From Lichenostomus cassidix (lineage: Eukaryota > Chordata > Aves > Passeriformes > Meliphagidae), in the NCBI GenBank assembly GCA_008360975.2, contig CM039183.1:36447850-36511849 (forward strand): a DNA stretch of 64,000 bases, read 5' to 3'. The notes below the pieces were generated by a model. That model was not told where the DNA came from. It saw nothing but the letters and a program-made list of their open reading frames with translations, and did no database searches. Below are positions 24,960-39,014 of the stretch, one piece after another (position 1 is the first letter of the stretch; each line of letters starts with the position of its first letter). The position numbers and the translations under genes were made by a program.

Positions 24960-27900
24960 TAAACTAAGGGGAACACAAGATGGTACTGAAGAGCCAAGTT
25001 TGGAATAAAAAATCTTCCAGGGTACAGGGCAATAAAGCATCTTCAAGAAAAGAGAAGACAGAAAGGCTAATAACATTCAGGCCTTAAATAGCAAAGACCA
25101 ATCTCATAAATTAAAATTCAGTTTGAATACCAATCAAAACATCTGAGTAGACCAAGATCAAAAATCAGTGTATTTCTACTCAGACACCAAACAGATATGT
25201 AAATAAAATTGAATGCTTGGCTCTAATTGACAATATTATCTGAACAGGCATGTCTAGCACAACTGAAAGGTGGTCAGCAGGAGACTTATGAATATAGGAA
25301 TGAGTTATATTAAAATAGACTGCAAGAAGAGCCTGTGAAGAATTGTTAATGAACACTCAATAAAATCTTGAGACTAATGAAGTTAATTGAATGAACATGC
25401 ATCACAGAATTTCTACAGGTTGAAAGTAACTGGCTAGAAAGGAGGAATATAGATCAAGGACTAGTGTCTCTGTCTTCTGACTACCATAACAACAGTGACT
25501 GAATTTATACAAAAAGGTCATTGAGATGTAAGAGAAGAGAACGTACATTAATGGAAGAATCTTCTGAACACAGTCTCATTTTAGAGATTACTATGATGCC
25601 TAAATTTTCAGATACCTTTAGTGACCTTTTCTATTCCTGAGTGTAAAGGAGTCCTCCCAGTTGAAATACAAACTGTGATTAAAATGCACTAGAATTAAAC
25701 AAATAAACATCTCTATTATAACATAACAAACATAAGAAATCCAAAGAAATATAGGAAAGGAAAATTAAAAGAAATTAAAAGGAGGAGCTAAAAGGGTGAA
25801 GCACTCACATCGGTGCACTAAGTGTTCAAAGACTCAGGCTCACAGGAAATGTAAGCCAGCTCTCATAAAAACTTTAATCATACTTTAGAGAGTCAGAAAA
25901 GTTACATGGCAAAATAAAAGGCTATTTAAATTAAATAAAATATGAAGGTTTGTTCATGTGATGAAAACATTAAAGGATGTGCCCTCATGTATTTTTTTTG
26001 GCTACAAATGCAGCCTAACAGGATTTTGACAAATGACTTGCAAAAGATAAAAAAATTAGTAAAAATTTCTTTAAAATACATTTTAGGCAAGAAAACTGCT
26101 ATAAAGTCTGTACAGATATTGAATCAGAAAAGCATAACAGAATCTCTCAGGAATGACTCAGCCATTACAGAGAAAAGCTCAGATCTTAGGGTAGTTTGCA
26201 GCCTGTGTTCATAATGCAGGAGCTTAAGTAGATCTATCTTTGCAAAAAAGAAATACAAGGAACCTTATCAAATGAAAAATATGAGTGAGAAAATACTAAG
26301 ACATAACAATAGCCAGCAGCATTTCTCCAAGACTTGTGAAGCAACTTAAATATATAATTCCAAACCTACCAACTATTAGACACATGACAAGATTTAAATC
26401 AGGCTCAAGCCAAATGTGTCCCCAAGTTTGTATCAGTGGCAGAATATGAGGGAACAGGAGAACACAAAGAAATTACAGGTTTCCTGGTACAATGAATAGG
26501 CATCTATAGTGTTTTGGTGGAAGGAAGTATTCCAAAGACATCCTTCACTGATGAAAAGGGTGAACATGAGAAAGATGAGTAATCTGGTCAAAAATGTGCA
26601 TTTGGATGAAAAAAACTTTTCACCATGTCCCTTATAAGATACTTTAAAAAACTAAGCATATAATAAAGAGAAATGCTCCTGCATGGATTATTGACTGATT
26701 TAAAAACAAGAGGGAAAGGACACAAATGAACAATAGGTTTTCATAACACAAGGACTTTACTGGCAGAATGTATCAACATTCTACCTCTGTTGTTCATGAC
26801 AATCAAAAATGATCAGGGAAAGAGTCGAAAGGTAAGGAGACAAAGTAATTTACAACATAATAAATTTCTGATAAAAAACTAAACCAAATTTACCAAAACC
26901 ACAATATTGAGAGATTTGTTGATAAGATGTTACTAAAGCCTATAACATATCTGGAAAACATAGGCAGAAATGTGAACAATGCGCTCTAAATGCTCTCTAT
27001 GCCTGAGGATAAAGCTTATATATAGTCCATTAGGGCCATCAAATTAATGGCTGTTTAAAAGTCAAATTAAAAGTAAGATTTATAAAAAAAAAGGTATAAA
27101 GACTGGAACAAAAAAACTTCAATTTGCTACTGTATCATTATAGCATTCTTTCATAATTTGAGCAGCTGAATGAAACCTTTACCTCTTCATTTCATAAAGT
27201 AAAATAAGAAAAGTCACTGAAAACTGTGATAGGAATACTCAGAGGTTTATTATCTATTGAGGCAGAAATTAAACTGACTGTAACTTCTCACATTCTAAGA
27301 AAATATTTCAAGGAGCCAGGGCTACCTTGTACCTTATGGAAGTCTGTAAATATGGGATTGCTATATTTAGAGAGAGGAAATTGGCAAAAGTATCATTTGG
27401 CACTTTTCTTGGCATTTCCTTTTCCTTATTATCTACTACAAGCTACCACTGGAGATGAGATTCTGATCTAGATTGACCTTGGTGTGATTCAGAATAATCA
27501 AGTCTGATATTTCTATTACTGCCTTCGTAGCTTATGACTTGAAGCAGTTTAAGTTTTAGTCACATTCAAACTGAAAAAAGAAAAAAAAGAAATGTTCAGA
27601 AGCAGTCAAAAACCAATGCAGTTTGAGAATGTAAAAAGACAGACAGATCAGGGCAAAATGGCAGACTTAATGGCAAGTAGAAAGTGGGAATTTGAAATCA
27701 GAAGGGGATATAATCATCAAAAACACAAATAGAAGAGGGCCTGAGGGACTCATATGACCAGAAATGGAAGTGAGAGATTGCAAGAGAAACAGAAAGACTC
27801 AAGGGGCTTAAAGCTAATATGGATTAATACGATCAACAAAATCAAAACAAGGTGGAGAGCGAAAAAAATTACTTGGAGGTTCTGAGAAATTGTGAAGGCC

Positions 27901-30900
27901 ATTTTGAGATTCTAGCCTTATACTGGCATCAGGAAGACAGAAAGAGCAAATGTTGGACTGAATTGGATGTAGCTGGAGTGGGAAAGCAGGAAATCAAGGA
28001 CATGCTCAAGGATGTATCTAACCAAATGGGAAAGAGATGAAGAACTAACCCGTGGATACTGAAAAGAATATAGAATATATGGAAACCACATAAAGAGGTG
28101 GACACTTCTCTGAAGGAGGAAAGAAGTACAGAATAGATTGTAAAGAATCACAAGTGAGTTATGATTGGTCACACTGACAAGTAATCAATTATCTAGAAAG
28201 CAATTACCTGAGAATTGCTCGATAGTAGAATGATTCAATTAAGCTGTAATTTTAAGATGAATCAACTACTGTATTAAGTAAATATGGAGAGAAAGAAAGT
28301 ATTATGAATCAATAACAAAGATAATCAGCAATGGAGGGAACCAGTTAGTCAAGAAGTACATATACAATTAGTCAATTATGGGATTAAATAATTATTAGGA
28401 AGATAAAAATAGCAATAATTAATTAATATGTCTAAAATGCAAAGAATACAGTCCCTAAAAAAAAGCATGCTGAAAATATTAGTCTGTTCTTCCCTTTCAC
28501 ACTTTCCTTCTCCAGACATAAATAAGTAAATTTTACAGTAAATTCTGCTTAATTTTGCTCTTCAGGCAACTTATTGTCTTGCAACCATGGTAGAATTTGT
28601 TCAATCCTCAACAATAGCTAGGGCAGCTTAAGAAGGAACCTAAATTTTGCTATCACAGGTCACAGTTACTGTCAAGTATATGCACTACTTTTGGAGACCT
28701 TTAAAGAACAGAGATGCATAAGTCATAAAATCTGCGCACTGCAGACTAGAGGCAGACATCTCCTAATATCATGGCATATGGTCCAATGTACAGTAAGGTT
28801 ACTGAAATTTCCTTCCTTTCCTTCAGAGTACATGCCCTGTGTCATCTGAGATGCACCATGGGGGGACTTGCACGTGGGGCTGGCAAACAGGGCACAGAAC
28901 ACAAGGGAGAGAATCACTTCAGCAGGTGGTGACACCTGGAGGCCAGGTGAGAAGCAGGAGAGGATTTTGAATGGCACAGCATGACTGTGTGCAGGAAATA
29001 GAATTAGGTCTCAGGTGTGTGCTTTTAGAGTAAAAGTCACTATCTCTCTGCTGCTCTCTCAACTCACAACACTGCACTGTCTGTAAAGATTGCATGTCTG
29101 GTGATCCAAGTGGGAGTACAAACAACCAAGCACTCCAACTGGTGCCTAAATTAAAGCAACTCAACTTATTCCTTAAGGGACCTTAAAACACTCATTTGTG
29201 ACAACTTGGGTATTTAAATCTCCCAGTGCCAGACAGTTGACCTGGATCTGCGTCAATCTTACTTAGCAGCCCAGAAGTCTCCCAAAAGCTTTTCTTTCTT
29301 GTTTCACATTCCATTAGTCCTCCTAGAATGTAGATGATCAAAATGATACCTTTATGGTTGGTGAGTATTTGCCAACATTCTTTGTAATGAAGAGGCCTCT
29401 AGTTTGCTCTCTGGATTATATTATCTGATATGTTAATAAAAATAATAATCAAAACCATGCAAAGAAACACAGAAGGCTAATAGGAATGAGTTTACAGAAT
29501 ACAATATATCAGCATGAAATGCCATCCAAAAAATTTTGTATGCCAGTATGACTGGATCACCTCCAGTCTCTGGAAAACAAGAACATGACAACAAAATCCA
29601 AGAGCAAGTATTGCTAATAAATCTAACAAACCCAGGAAAACAGTATATAACTGGAATGTGGCAAGTGCCATGTGCATATTTAAGAAACTGCTAAAAGTGA
29701 TCTTGGCAATTACAGACTCATTAATCTTACCTTAACAGCTGAAAGGCTGCGGAAGAAATTTGGAAGGAAAATATAATTAAACCCATAAAGGTAAAGGAAA
29801 AATGAAATAAAAGGAAATTTAAGTTTACAAAGTTGTAAAGCTGTGTGGCAAGCTAATTTTTTTTTCTTTTAAAACTAGAAAATGAAGATTTAATTGGTCT
29901 GGAGTTCAGTAGAGCTAACACATGGCAATGAAAGTGTAGAACTTGTATTACCCTCTCTCTACTTTAAGATCTTAAAAGTTAAAATGGAAAAACCCCAATG
30001 TGTTATGCTAGAATAATTTTGTTATTAGAGTTCCATAAGTATTGGCTTTGGGATTAGTAACTCTTTAATTCTTTGACTTCATGGATACTTAATTAAGTTG
30101 TACTTTGCAATGTTGGAAGGTATCATCAGTACAGCATAGAATTAGAGATGGATGATATAGAAATTTGAAAAAAGAGAGGGTGAAGATTTACTATTAAAGG
30201 GATAGTAGAACATTTTGCTATAAACTGGTGGTTTATTATACAGGCAGCACCAGAATTCATGCAGTAATTAATCACAGAAAGGCAATGAGGCTTTCCAAAG
30301 GACAGATTTCCCAAATTTCTTGAAGTTCTTTACTAATTATCAATATTCTTCTGAATATATGGAAATCAGAAATGGCTATCGTGTCCAGTGATGCTTCTGT
30401 AAATGTCACATACAGGTGCAATTACAACAGATAGACCCCAGTTTGTGTACAGAAATTACATTTATTCTATCAGCCACCAGATCATGCTAAAACTTATGTT
30501 CAACTGAACAGTGTCTTTGATCATCCTTACATTCTTTGACTATCTTCCAAATGACCATCCTGTAAAGATGGCACAAACTTTGCATTAATTTTTACTTAAA
30601 CTGATCTTGGTCAGATTAGCCAGTGTTAATGTACCACCCAAACCACCTTGTAGAGCTGATCTACTACAGCTGTGCTACAAGTATACCTTCTCCCCCCACC
30701 AGAGTCAATGTTTGAAGGTTCTATAAACTGTGATTTTATCTCTCATCATCACTAAAGAATACTCTGGTGTGCTCCTGAGTATAGCTTTATAGTGGAACTG
30801 AAAGCACTTTTAACTCTTGCTAAAATTCAAACCCAATCATTTATTTATTCAATTAAATGTGTATCAACAATCAACTCATTAACACGTGAGTCATTGGCCT

Positions 30901-33900
30901 AGAAAGTCACACAGCTGAAGAACAACTCCCACCCTGGTGGCAGTACTCTAGCTCCAGGAGCAGGCAATACTGCTAATGAGTGGATTGTGGTTTTCCATGT
31001 GAGCTAACACGCTGCAAACCCCTAAAGACTATTTCCCCTGGAATCACGTTTTCTTGAAATGAGGATTCTTAGCTTGAGGCTGAATTCCTTGCACATACGT
31101 GAGCATGTAGACTAGTTAGCTTAAGGCTATACATTTTTTTCAAAATCATATCCTTAGACTTTGCAAACTCTCTATGTCTGTACTATCTTTGGAACCGTTA
31201 GCTTAGAATTCAGTAATTTCTTTTATCCCCAGCATTTGCTGACATAACTTTTTAAAATGCACTATTTCTAGAAAATTATTTCTTTCTACCTTTTACCACT
31301 CAGATTTTTAAATAAAAAAAGCCCCTAATGCTCTTAAAGAGAGATTAAAGATGTCAAAATCACCCTGATCCAATGGTTTGAAGCCAAGAAAATCTTTTTA
31401 TACTGCTAAACTACCAGAGGCATTGCACAAATGAGCATGAAAATGTTTAATCTAAGTTGCTCTTAAATTCTGACTACTTAGCAAACTATTTTCAGCTTAC
31501 AATGTAAACACTCATTGACACACCAATAGAAAAATATAGGTCAGATCTTTTATTTTTAACTGGTTTTGGAAAGTTTACTTCTATTTCAAAAAAATGAAAT
31601 AAATGATGCTTAAGACTGTGAGAAACTTTGGTACTACCATCTTCCTGACCACCTGTCCAGTCAGATTTTTGTTTCTCTTCACTTTGATTGTTTTTCTTTA
31701 ATTAGACATATTTGTGTTTAAAGAAAACAATTAACATTTATAATAGAATCTTCCTTGAACAAGAGTGGCTTGTGCTTAAAAGTGAGGATTTATTCTTGTC
31801 ATCACTGCTATTTGCAGCAAAATGACCACTGGTTTTAATAGACAAGAGAGTTTTAAAGGATTTTAGTTGAACTCCATTAGTTTTATTGCATGAATGGGGA
31901 CTTGTTGTGTCTAACATTAAAGAAACACAAATGTAAAGAGCTGTTGTTACCCAGAAGAACCTGCAGTCTAAGTTTTCATTCACAGCCTTTTGTAAGTCCT
32001 TACCTGCAAGGTAACACAGAATGTTTTCCTTCCTAGATTTAAACTGCTATGAGTACTGAATTGCTGGATGGGGAATTAAACTATTGATATCCTCACACTA
32101 ATGAATTCCATATATATGAATTCAGTATATTGAGATGAGCCACAAAAGCTGCAACATGGAAAGAACTACAACACAATGGCCAGAGCTACATGACTTCAAG
32201 TCAGAAAAGTCAGATTAAAAACTAAAGGGAACTTCAAAAAAACCAAACAAATTATAGAATAAAAAATACCATGGATGAGAAGCGGAAGAAAATTTCCCAG
32301 ATTGCAGCACTTTCAGTTTGATCTGGAATTGAATCACATGATGGTTTGGTCTTTTTTTAAGTGGGTTGCAGGATTTTCCCATGGTACCCTGTATAGTTGC
32401 TCACAATGTCAGGTTAAACAAGCAGAAGGGGCAAAAAGAGTCCTGATATTTATTCTATGTCTAAATTTGTTGAAAATGTATATATAATTTTCTGTTTTCA
32501 TAAATGAAGTTTAAACTCTTTTACACAAGAAGGAAATTCTAACTTCTTACAGGGGGATATCTATTTTCTGTGGGTTGTTTTACAATATAATTTCTGAAGC
32601 AAGGTTCAAGCATTATTTTTTTTAATTAAATGTGCCATGTGTTTGGAGTACAAAACTGGAAAAGTGGCATTTGAAAAACTAATGCTACACATGTAGATTA
32701 CTGTATCTATTGACCTATCAAATTATTTCTATATGACACTAAGAAAAAAATTAGTATATAGCTTTATTCAGTCCTGCTACTTGCAGTAGGATCCCTGGTA
32801 ATGAAATCAGCCACTGCTATTTTGCATTTTTTATATACACAAGACACACAAAATGGTAGCCCTCTTTATAATAAGCATTTTTATGCTTACCTCAAGACCA
32901 ACAAAAATACCTAGCATTAGTGAAATTTTGGCATGCAGAGAACTCAGAGTCAATAGGTTTGGAGCTGAGCTTCCTTGTTCTGGAATATGACTCATTTAGA
33001 ACGGGGATTAAGTGAATTTGAGGGATAGCATTGAGGAAGCTTCTTTGTTCCCTAAAATACTGAAAGATAGAGGAATAAACCTGATTGAACTAATTATGGA
33101 AAATATGCTTTTAACAAAAAAAAATGGACATGTACTTATTCATATCTTATTGTCTACAGGTCAAAAGACAATGTGGAAATATTTTTTAGCGTGTCTGAAT
33201 GATGAGGCTATATATTTTTCTTATTAGATTATGTTAATGAGGTATACATATAGGCTAAAATATTTCCAACCAATTGAACTACACAAAAAATATTGAGAGT
33301 CAAAACATATTGTCTCTAACAAAAACTGAATCTTTCCAATTAAAAGTGCTGCTATTCTTCTTTTATTTTAATTTCATTACATACTTTCTGAGTAATGACT
33401 TCCATTTCACTAAGGGACACTTTCAATTCAAGCCCAGCTTTAAATTTAGGTACCTAAAGATTCAGATTTCATGAAATCACAGATTAATTGAAATGTTGCA
33501 GTAATAATTTTAAAGTTTAAAATATTCTCTTCCTGGTTTTACTCAATAATTGCTAGAGTTATTGCTATTTTTTGCAAAGCGATTTCTGTTTTTTCTTTCA
33601 GTGAGCAGGTAGTAAAAACCTAATCACATTTACTGTAACAGAAAAATATGGCCAACAAACAGAGCATCTCTACTCTTGCTATGTTAAATAGGACTTATTG
33701 GACTGTCATTATGTAGGACTTCAAGCACCAGGAGCGACAGGCCACCCTTCCTCAAAAAATAGACTCTTACTGTGCATATTATCTCACTTGTCTGTCTGTA
33801 ATACAGGATATATAAAAGCAGTGAACCAGCTCTGCTTACATTCAGAAAAAAAGAAGATTAATATATATGATGATGGCACCAGATATTTGCTTTCAAATGT

Positions 33901-36129
33901 GTGTGTGTGTGCATTATATCCTAAATTGTAAATTACAATGCCAACTGCCAACACAGTAAAGACCATTACATTTACAAATGCAGAATTTCAGATGCAAATC
34001 TGCAATGGGGCTGAGAGCCCTGGTTTTATTTTTTGGCTGCTTTTCAGGTACAGTTGGATGCATGAGTGCTATTTAAGGGGGGGGGGAAGTGAAAGCAAAT
34101 CACAGTAGTCATTCCTGAGCTAAAACTGCATGATTAAAGCTTTGAGAAAGCAGAAATAAGGATATTAGTATTTTATATACATTTTATTCTGGCTTTTTCA
34201 GCCATTTTCTCAATCCAATGAAAGTCTCAAGCAATTGATTCCTAAAGGATAAGTCAATAAGGGAGGACTTTTGTGAGATTACTTATAAAGATTTCTAGCC
34301 CACATTCTTGTAATCCAAGGTTATTGCTTGTATCATCATACTGACAGGTTTATCTTAATAAGAAATGTTTTGTGCTAGGAGAATTTATGCTTTTATGCTC
34401 AATTACAGTTTTATGTTGGAGGTATTAAATAGGCAATAAAAAGAGCCTACCTTACATATATTACTCATTTTACACATCCATGGTCATGAAGGTAAGATAC
34501 CCTTGGAAATGTATTTCTCTTGTCCTTATTAAGCAAACAATTTGTATTAATTTTGCTTATCTCAAACCTTACCATTTTCAGATGGGAAAATAGTAGATCA
34601 TAAATTACATAACCCTACAAGAATGGTGCTTTTTCTTGATGCCTTCAGTTAGAACTGGATTACATGACATGAAACACTGCATAAATGTAAAAGGAAATAG
34701 ACAGTCTCTGCCACAAGGAGTTCACAACCTAAAGTCAACAAAACATAAAAGAGGAAAACTGAAAATCCAAGACTTCCCCCACGTGAGCAGATCTCATTTG
34801 GAATAAAGCAACATTTCTTTCTAAGCAAAACGAAGAGTATAGCACCCAAGCATAACATCCTAATTACAGATTTAAGAAATCATACAAAAATAGTAATAAA
34901 CATTGGAAAGGTCCCTGGATCTGAAATTTTCATTTCTCACCCCTGCCAATGTAGTACTCTACATGCTGCTAATGCAGATGAATAATCTGACACAAAGCTC
35001 AACAATCACAGCTTGCTGCAGGTTAAAAAAAGAGCCACAATAATTATGTTCATTACCATGACGGGTTAGTTAGAGACCAGTAAAAGCTCTAAATGTCCTT
35101 TGTGGTGTCAATTAAGTTGTTACTAAGAAGAATGCCCAAGGAGAAATTTCAATGTTAACTTTTACTTCTGCACAGTACACTGAAATGCTCTAATGTTAAA
35201 ACTCCAAAGGTCCCTATCCTTTATTTCAAGTCACAGTCTGCATTAACTATGCCCTTACACTTTAACTTATTGGGCTAACATATAGGAATCACAGGCGAGA
35301 ACCTACTACAGATCATTAGATAGGGCTTTGATTTTCCCATCTTTTAGGTTTTTGTCCAAAATATTCATTAATAGGAAACACAGAATCTTTCAGCAGTGTG
35401 GTGATACATGTGGCCCTGACAAGACAGCACAGTGAAACCTGAAGCCTGAAAACGGAACATTTAAAGGAAGAGAGAAATCCAACCATTCATAAATCATCAG
35501 TAAATTATACTGCTTGGATTCCTTAAAGACGTAGCCAGTAACCAGGCTGGATTAACGTAATAGCAAAGAAAAACATACTTAGAAATACCTGTTTTTTGAA
35601 TGTTCACAATACTACAGCCTCGTGATTCTTCTAGGTTCTCATTAATCATGGGACATTCTCTCACGATGAACTTAGTATCAGGTATATTCTCATGGCTACA
35701 ATGACATCCTTGGAGAGAGAAACTCCACCTTCAGCATTCCAAAGGACCAAAATCTGAAAGCGCATTAAATCAAGCATATATAAGGCTGAAGATATATTTA
35801 TTTATAAATGTACTTTGAAGCCACAAATAGGTGTTAATAAACAAACCCATTGTAGGAAGCATTATATTCCATAGCCAGGAGACCCATCTTAAAATCTGGG
35901 AATGATTATTATGTGTTTTTAAATTCACATTTTCCAGTCCTATATTTATATAGTGATTATTTGACAACTGTATGGTTTTTTTCCCCCAGATTTATTTCTG
36001 TGAAATAATGCACAGTTTTCACCAATATTTTTAGGAAATGGCATGGTGGAATCTAAGCAGTCAGCTCTTGTTAACCCGATAACAGCAAGTGATGTGAGAA
36101 GAATTTGTGTGTACCCAGGTTGTGTGAAC
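24960..36129. other. Plain intron; plus strand purine-rich over about 25.7-28.3 kb
   Basis: No gene or transposon is recognised. From roughly 25.7 to 28.3 kb the plus strand is notably A/G-rich. A weak CR1-like string (ATCACAGAATTTCTACAGGTTGAAAG) lies near 25400. Slightly GC-richer sequence occurs at 28.85-29.15 kb without recognisable identity. A G10 run is at 34077-34086 and a short (GT)n at 33899-33911. Confidence 0.5.
34077..34086. repeat. G10 homopolymer
   Basis: Ten consecutive G in AT-rich surroundings, preceded by ATTTAA and followed by AAGTGAAAG. Confidence 0.95.
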
Positions 36130-36830
36130 AAATTTTCCAAAACTGCCTCTGCTGAGGGGGTGTTTGCCCCAAACCTGATAATGCAAAGAAGAAATTAAGA
36201 GTCATCGTTTGCTTAATGGGACCACCAGCTGGATTAAAACAGTAGCAAGGCTTCCAAGAGAGTAAAAGTGAGTTTGAAAGGAAGTATTAAAAAAAAGCAC
36301 AAAAATCTCTGCCTGGGGGGAGACCAGCAGCTGCCAGATGGGTTTTGATATTGTCAGAAGTTGCCCCATTGGGGCTGCAACCCCACCTGCGAAACGCTGG
36401 CCCTCCCTGCCCTACAGCGAGGGAGTTGACAGCACAGGGTGCAACACGGTGGTCTCTCACCAGCGTATTGATCAGTGGTTCATGTGCAGCACGAGGGGAG
36501 GGGTGGCAGGAAGGTGTAAATCTAGGAACTGCCCTCACAGGAAAGGGGGTGCTTGTAACCCACCCTGTGTGTCTCCGTGGGCAAGATGCATCCGGCTGTG
36601 TGAGGCTTTTGTGTGTGGTGAGATGAGAACTTCCTGGGAACGAGTACAACAGGGTGTTCAGCAAATTGTGAGAATGTGTTTACAGTCTCTAGGTGTGTCA
36701 TGTTGTGGTTTATCTGTTGTGTTGCTGACTTTGATCCTGTAAGTGTAGTTCACTGACTGCCAGTTAATTACATCTTGTTAATAAATCAATAAACCTCTTC
36801 GATCCCTACTTGATTTGGAAAAATAGTATG
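36130..36830 (+). mobile_element. Probable retroviral LTR-like segment, unclassified
   Basis: This 0.7-kb block differs from its flanks by higher GC and scattered CpGs (TGCGAAACGCTGG, CAGCGAGG, AACACGGTGG). Near its right end are two overlapping poly(A) signals (AATAAA at 36780-36785 and 36788-36793) followed by CCTCTTCGATCCC, the layout of an LTR R/U5 junction on the plus strand. No ORF in it is credible as a host gene; the longest is 134 codons and lacks a domain. I could not fix TG...CA ends or a target duplication, so edges are approximate. It would be antisense to PRKN. Alternatives are an old unrelated repeat or an unrecognised non-coding exon. Confidence 0.45.
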
Positions 36831-37553
36831 CAGCTGTTCCTTGCAATGAGGCTATTCTATTTTGCTGTGATTCCTATGAAAGCAAACATAATCTGTTCTA
36901 AGAAAGCCGAGTGCCTGCCTTTCTTACTAAATCATAACTCACTTCTGAAATTGACTTGAGCATCAGGGCCAGACGGTGTAATGCATCACTATCTACACGG
37001 TGGTAGATCACAGAGAAATGGGGAGAGGTATTGTGGGAAGTTTTCTGAAGGTGAAAAAACAATCCTCTCTAGCCTGTATGCCTGAAGTTAGAAATAAATC
37101 ATTGTCTGTGCCCAGCGACAACGCATTCTGCAGAAAATACTGCCTAGGGAACAGCCAGGGTCACTGCTAGCTTCGCTTAGCTACACAGGTGGTGTTCAGG
37201 AAAATTTGATGTGGGCCATGCTGTTCACTTGACTTAAATCAGCCTTCAAAGTTCCTACTCATAGAGGAAGCATTGCAAAGAACTTTATGGAAGTTTGAAT
37301 GTGCTTTCCTGATCTCAAACACTATTTTTCTCTGCATTACAGGTCTTCTGAATACACATTAGTTAGGAAAGGTATTGATTACAGACAGAGTGTGTAAAGT
37401 GTGAATTCATTGAGTATGAACTATATAGAATTGAAAAATAAATAACCAGAATATTAAATATTTTATTATCTATGTTCTTTTTAGCACATTTTTATTCCAC
37501 TAATATAACTAGAATTCCTACAAACTGTGTTGAGAATAATGTAGTTAATGGGA

Positions 37554-37558
37554 CAACT
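37554..37558. repeat. 5-bp target-site duplication, left copy
   Basis: CAACT immediately precedes the TGTGGTGG start of the solo LTR and is repeated immediately after its end. Confidence 0.85.
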
Positions 37559-38867
37559 TGTGGTGGTTTTGATTGGCTCAAAACATCAGCGAAGTGTTTT
37601 TAACATCTAGGAGAAATTTGGACCCCTCAGAAGCTGTTGTAGTAGGCCTAGGGAGGTGTCTGAGGGGTGGGGTGTGGCACAAAGATAGCTCCTGTGTGTG
37701 CTATCTCCTTAGTGCAAGTTCTGGAAATTTTTACATCAAGTCCAGCAGAGCCAATCTCTGATGGCTCTGAAGGTGATGGACATGCTGCTGGCCAAGTTTA
37801 AGCCAATTATATGCTAGTTACGCCTCTGTGAAAACATATTTAAGAAAAATCCAAACCAAAGCAGGCGCGCACTTCTTTCACTTTGTAGTTGGAGGAGGAG
37901 GAGGTGGAGGTAAAAATATGTGAGAAAGAACAGCATGGAGACGTGAAGGTCAGTGAAGAAGGGGGGGAGGAAGAGGTGCTCCAGTGCTTCTGGCACCGGA
38001 GCTGAAACTTTCTGCTAGCCATGGTGGAAGCTATGGGGGGAACAAGAAGTTTCTCCTGCAGCCCATGGAGTCTGTAAGGATGCAGAAATCCACCCACAGC
38101 TCACTCCAGAGGAGAAGGTGGATGCCTGGAAAAGACTGTGAACCAGTGAGAGTCTCATCTAAAAGTTAAAACTGCAAAAGACCTTGACTGGGAGAGATAG
38201 GCCTTGCTCTTGGTATGGAAGCAGCCTGGCCTCGGCTCGGGAGAGTCTGCACAGCACCTTATGGACAAAAAGACTCATGTTGCAGCAGAATTCAGGCGGG
38301 AATGTTGCTCATGAGATTGGACCCACGCCAAAGAAGTTCTCAGAGGACTGTCTCTCGTGGGAAGGACCCCTGGCTAAGTAGAGAACCTCTTTTCCTGATT
38401 AGACTGACCAGAGGACCCCTCAACCTGCCCCTGTCTGTGTTGCTGGTTTGGAAAGAGAGAAGGGGGGGCGGGTGAGTGCAGAGACTGCTTCTTAAGAGGG
38501 TGGGGGTGAGAGCAGAAAACTGTCTGGAGAGAGAGAGAAACAAGTAGAGATAAAGAATATTTGTAGTAGAAGAATTCTAGTGATGAATAAATTTGAGAAT
38601 CTGCTCTGTAGACTGAAAAGAGACCCCGCACCCTGCCCCCCCCACCTGGCTTGTGGATTGTAAAGGAGGAAAGGGGGTGAATACTATAGGTTCATAAGAA
38701 GGAGGGGGGAGTGAACAAAATAATGTATGAAAAGTTTATTTTTGCCTTGCATTTATCCTCCAATTCTGTTAAGTAATTAAATCACCCTTTTTGCAACTTT
38801 AAGCTTGAAGCCTGTTTGCCCTTTTTTGTGCGTCCTCCTGGCAGGGTCCTGTCTCAAACCCATGACA
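37559..38867 (+). mobile_element. Complete solo LTR, 1309 bp, avian ERV (ERVL-like)
   Basis: The element begins TGTGGTGGTTTTG and ends AACCCATGACA, so it has the TG...CA termini of a retroviral LTR, and it is flanked by CAACT on both sides. A 5-bp duplication is usual for ERVL-type and many class I avian ERVs. Inside are a TATA-like CATATTTAAG (37835-37844), AATAAA (38586-38591) and ATTAAA (38776-38781), a (GGA)n patch near 37889-37912, and several G-rich runs that set it apart from the AT-rich flanks. No second LTR and no gag, pol or env remnant is next to it, so it is the product of LTR-LTR recombination. Orientation is antisense to PRKN. The family assignment is from the termini and general look only. 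Confidence 0.88.
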
Positions 38868-38872
38868 CAACT
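38868..38872. repeat. 5-bp target-site duplication, right copy
   Basis: CAACT immediately follows the ATGACA end of the solo LTR, matching the left copy. Confidence 0.85.
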
Positions 38873-38965
38873 ACACAATTTGTATGCCTGGGATTTGAGT
38901 TCTCTCATATTTGGAGAAGTATAAAAAAATTTGAGTTGTAAGCACCTTATTATAATAAGGGGGGG

Positions 38966-39014
38966 TTAAAAAATATTATTTAAAAATATTATTTAAAAAT
39001 ATTATTTAAAAATA
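38966..39014. repeat. 13-bp AT-rich tandem repeat, about 3.7 copies
   Basis: The unit is TTAAAAATATTAT; the first copy has one extra A. It starts about 90 bp beyond the right target duplication of the solo LTR and follows a G7 run. Confidence 0.9.

Noticed and set aside
24660..25076. A 138-codon minus-strand ORF rich in Leu, Phe and Ser
   Set aside because: Hydrophobic composition reflects pyrimidine-rich minus-strand sequence; there is no recognisable family or start context.
36338..36742. ORFs of 93-134 codons on both strands
   Set aside because: Overlapping open frames in a GC-richer, LTR-like block; no domain and no splice context.
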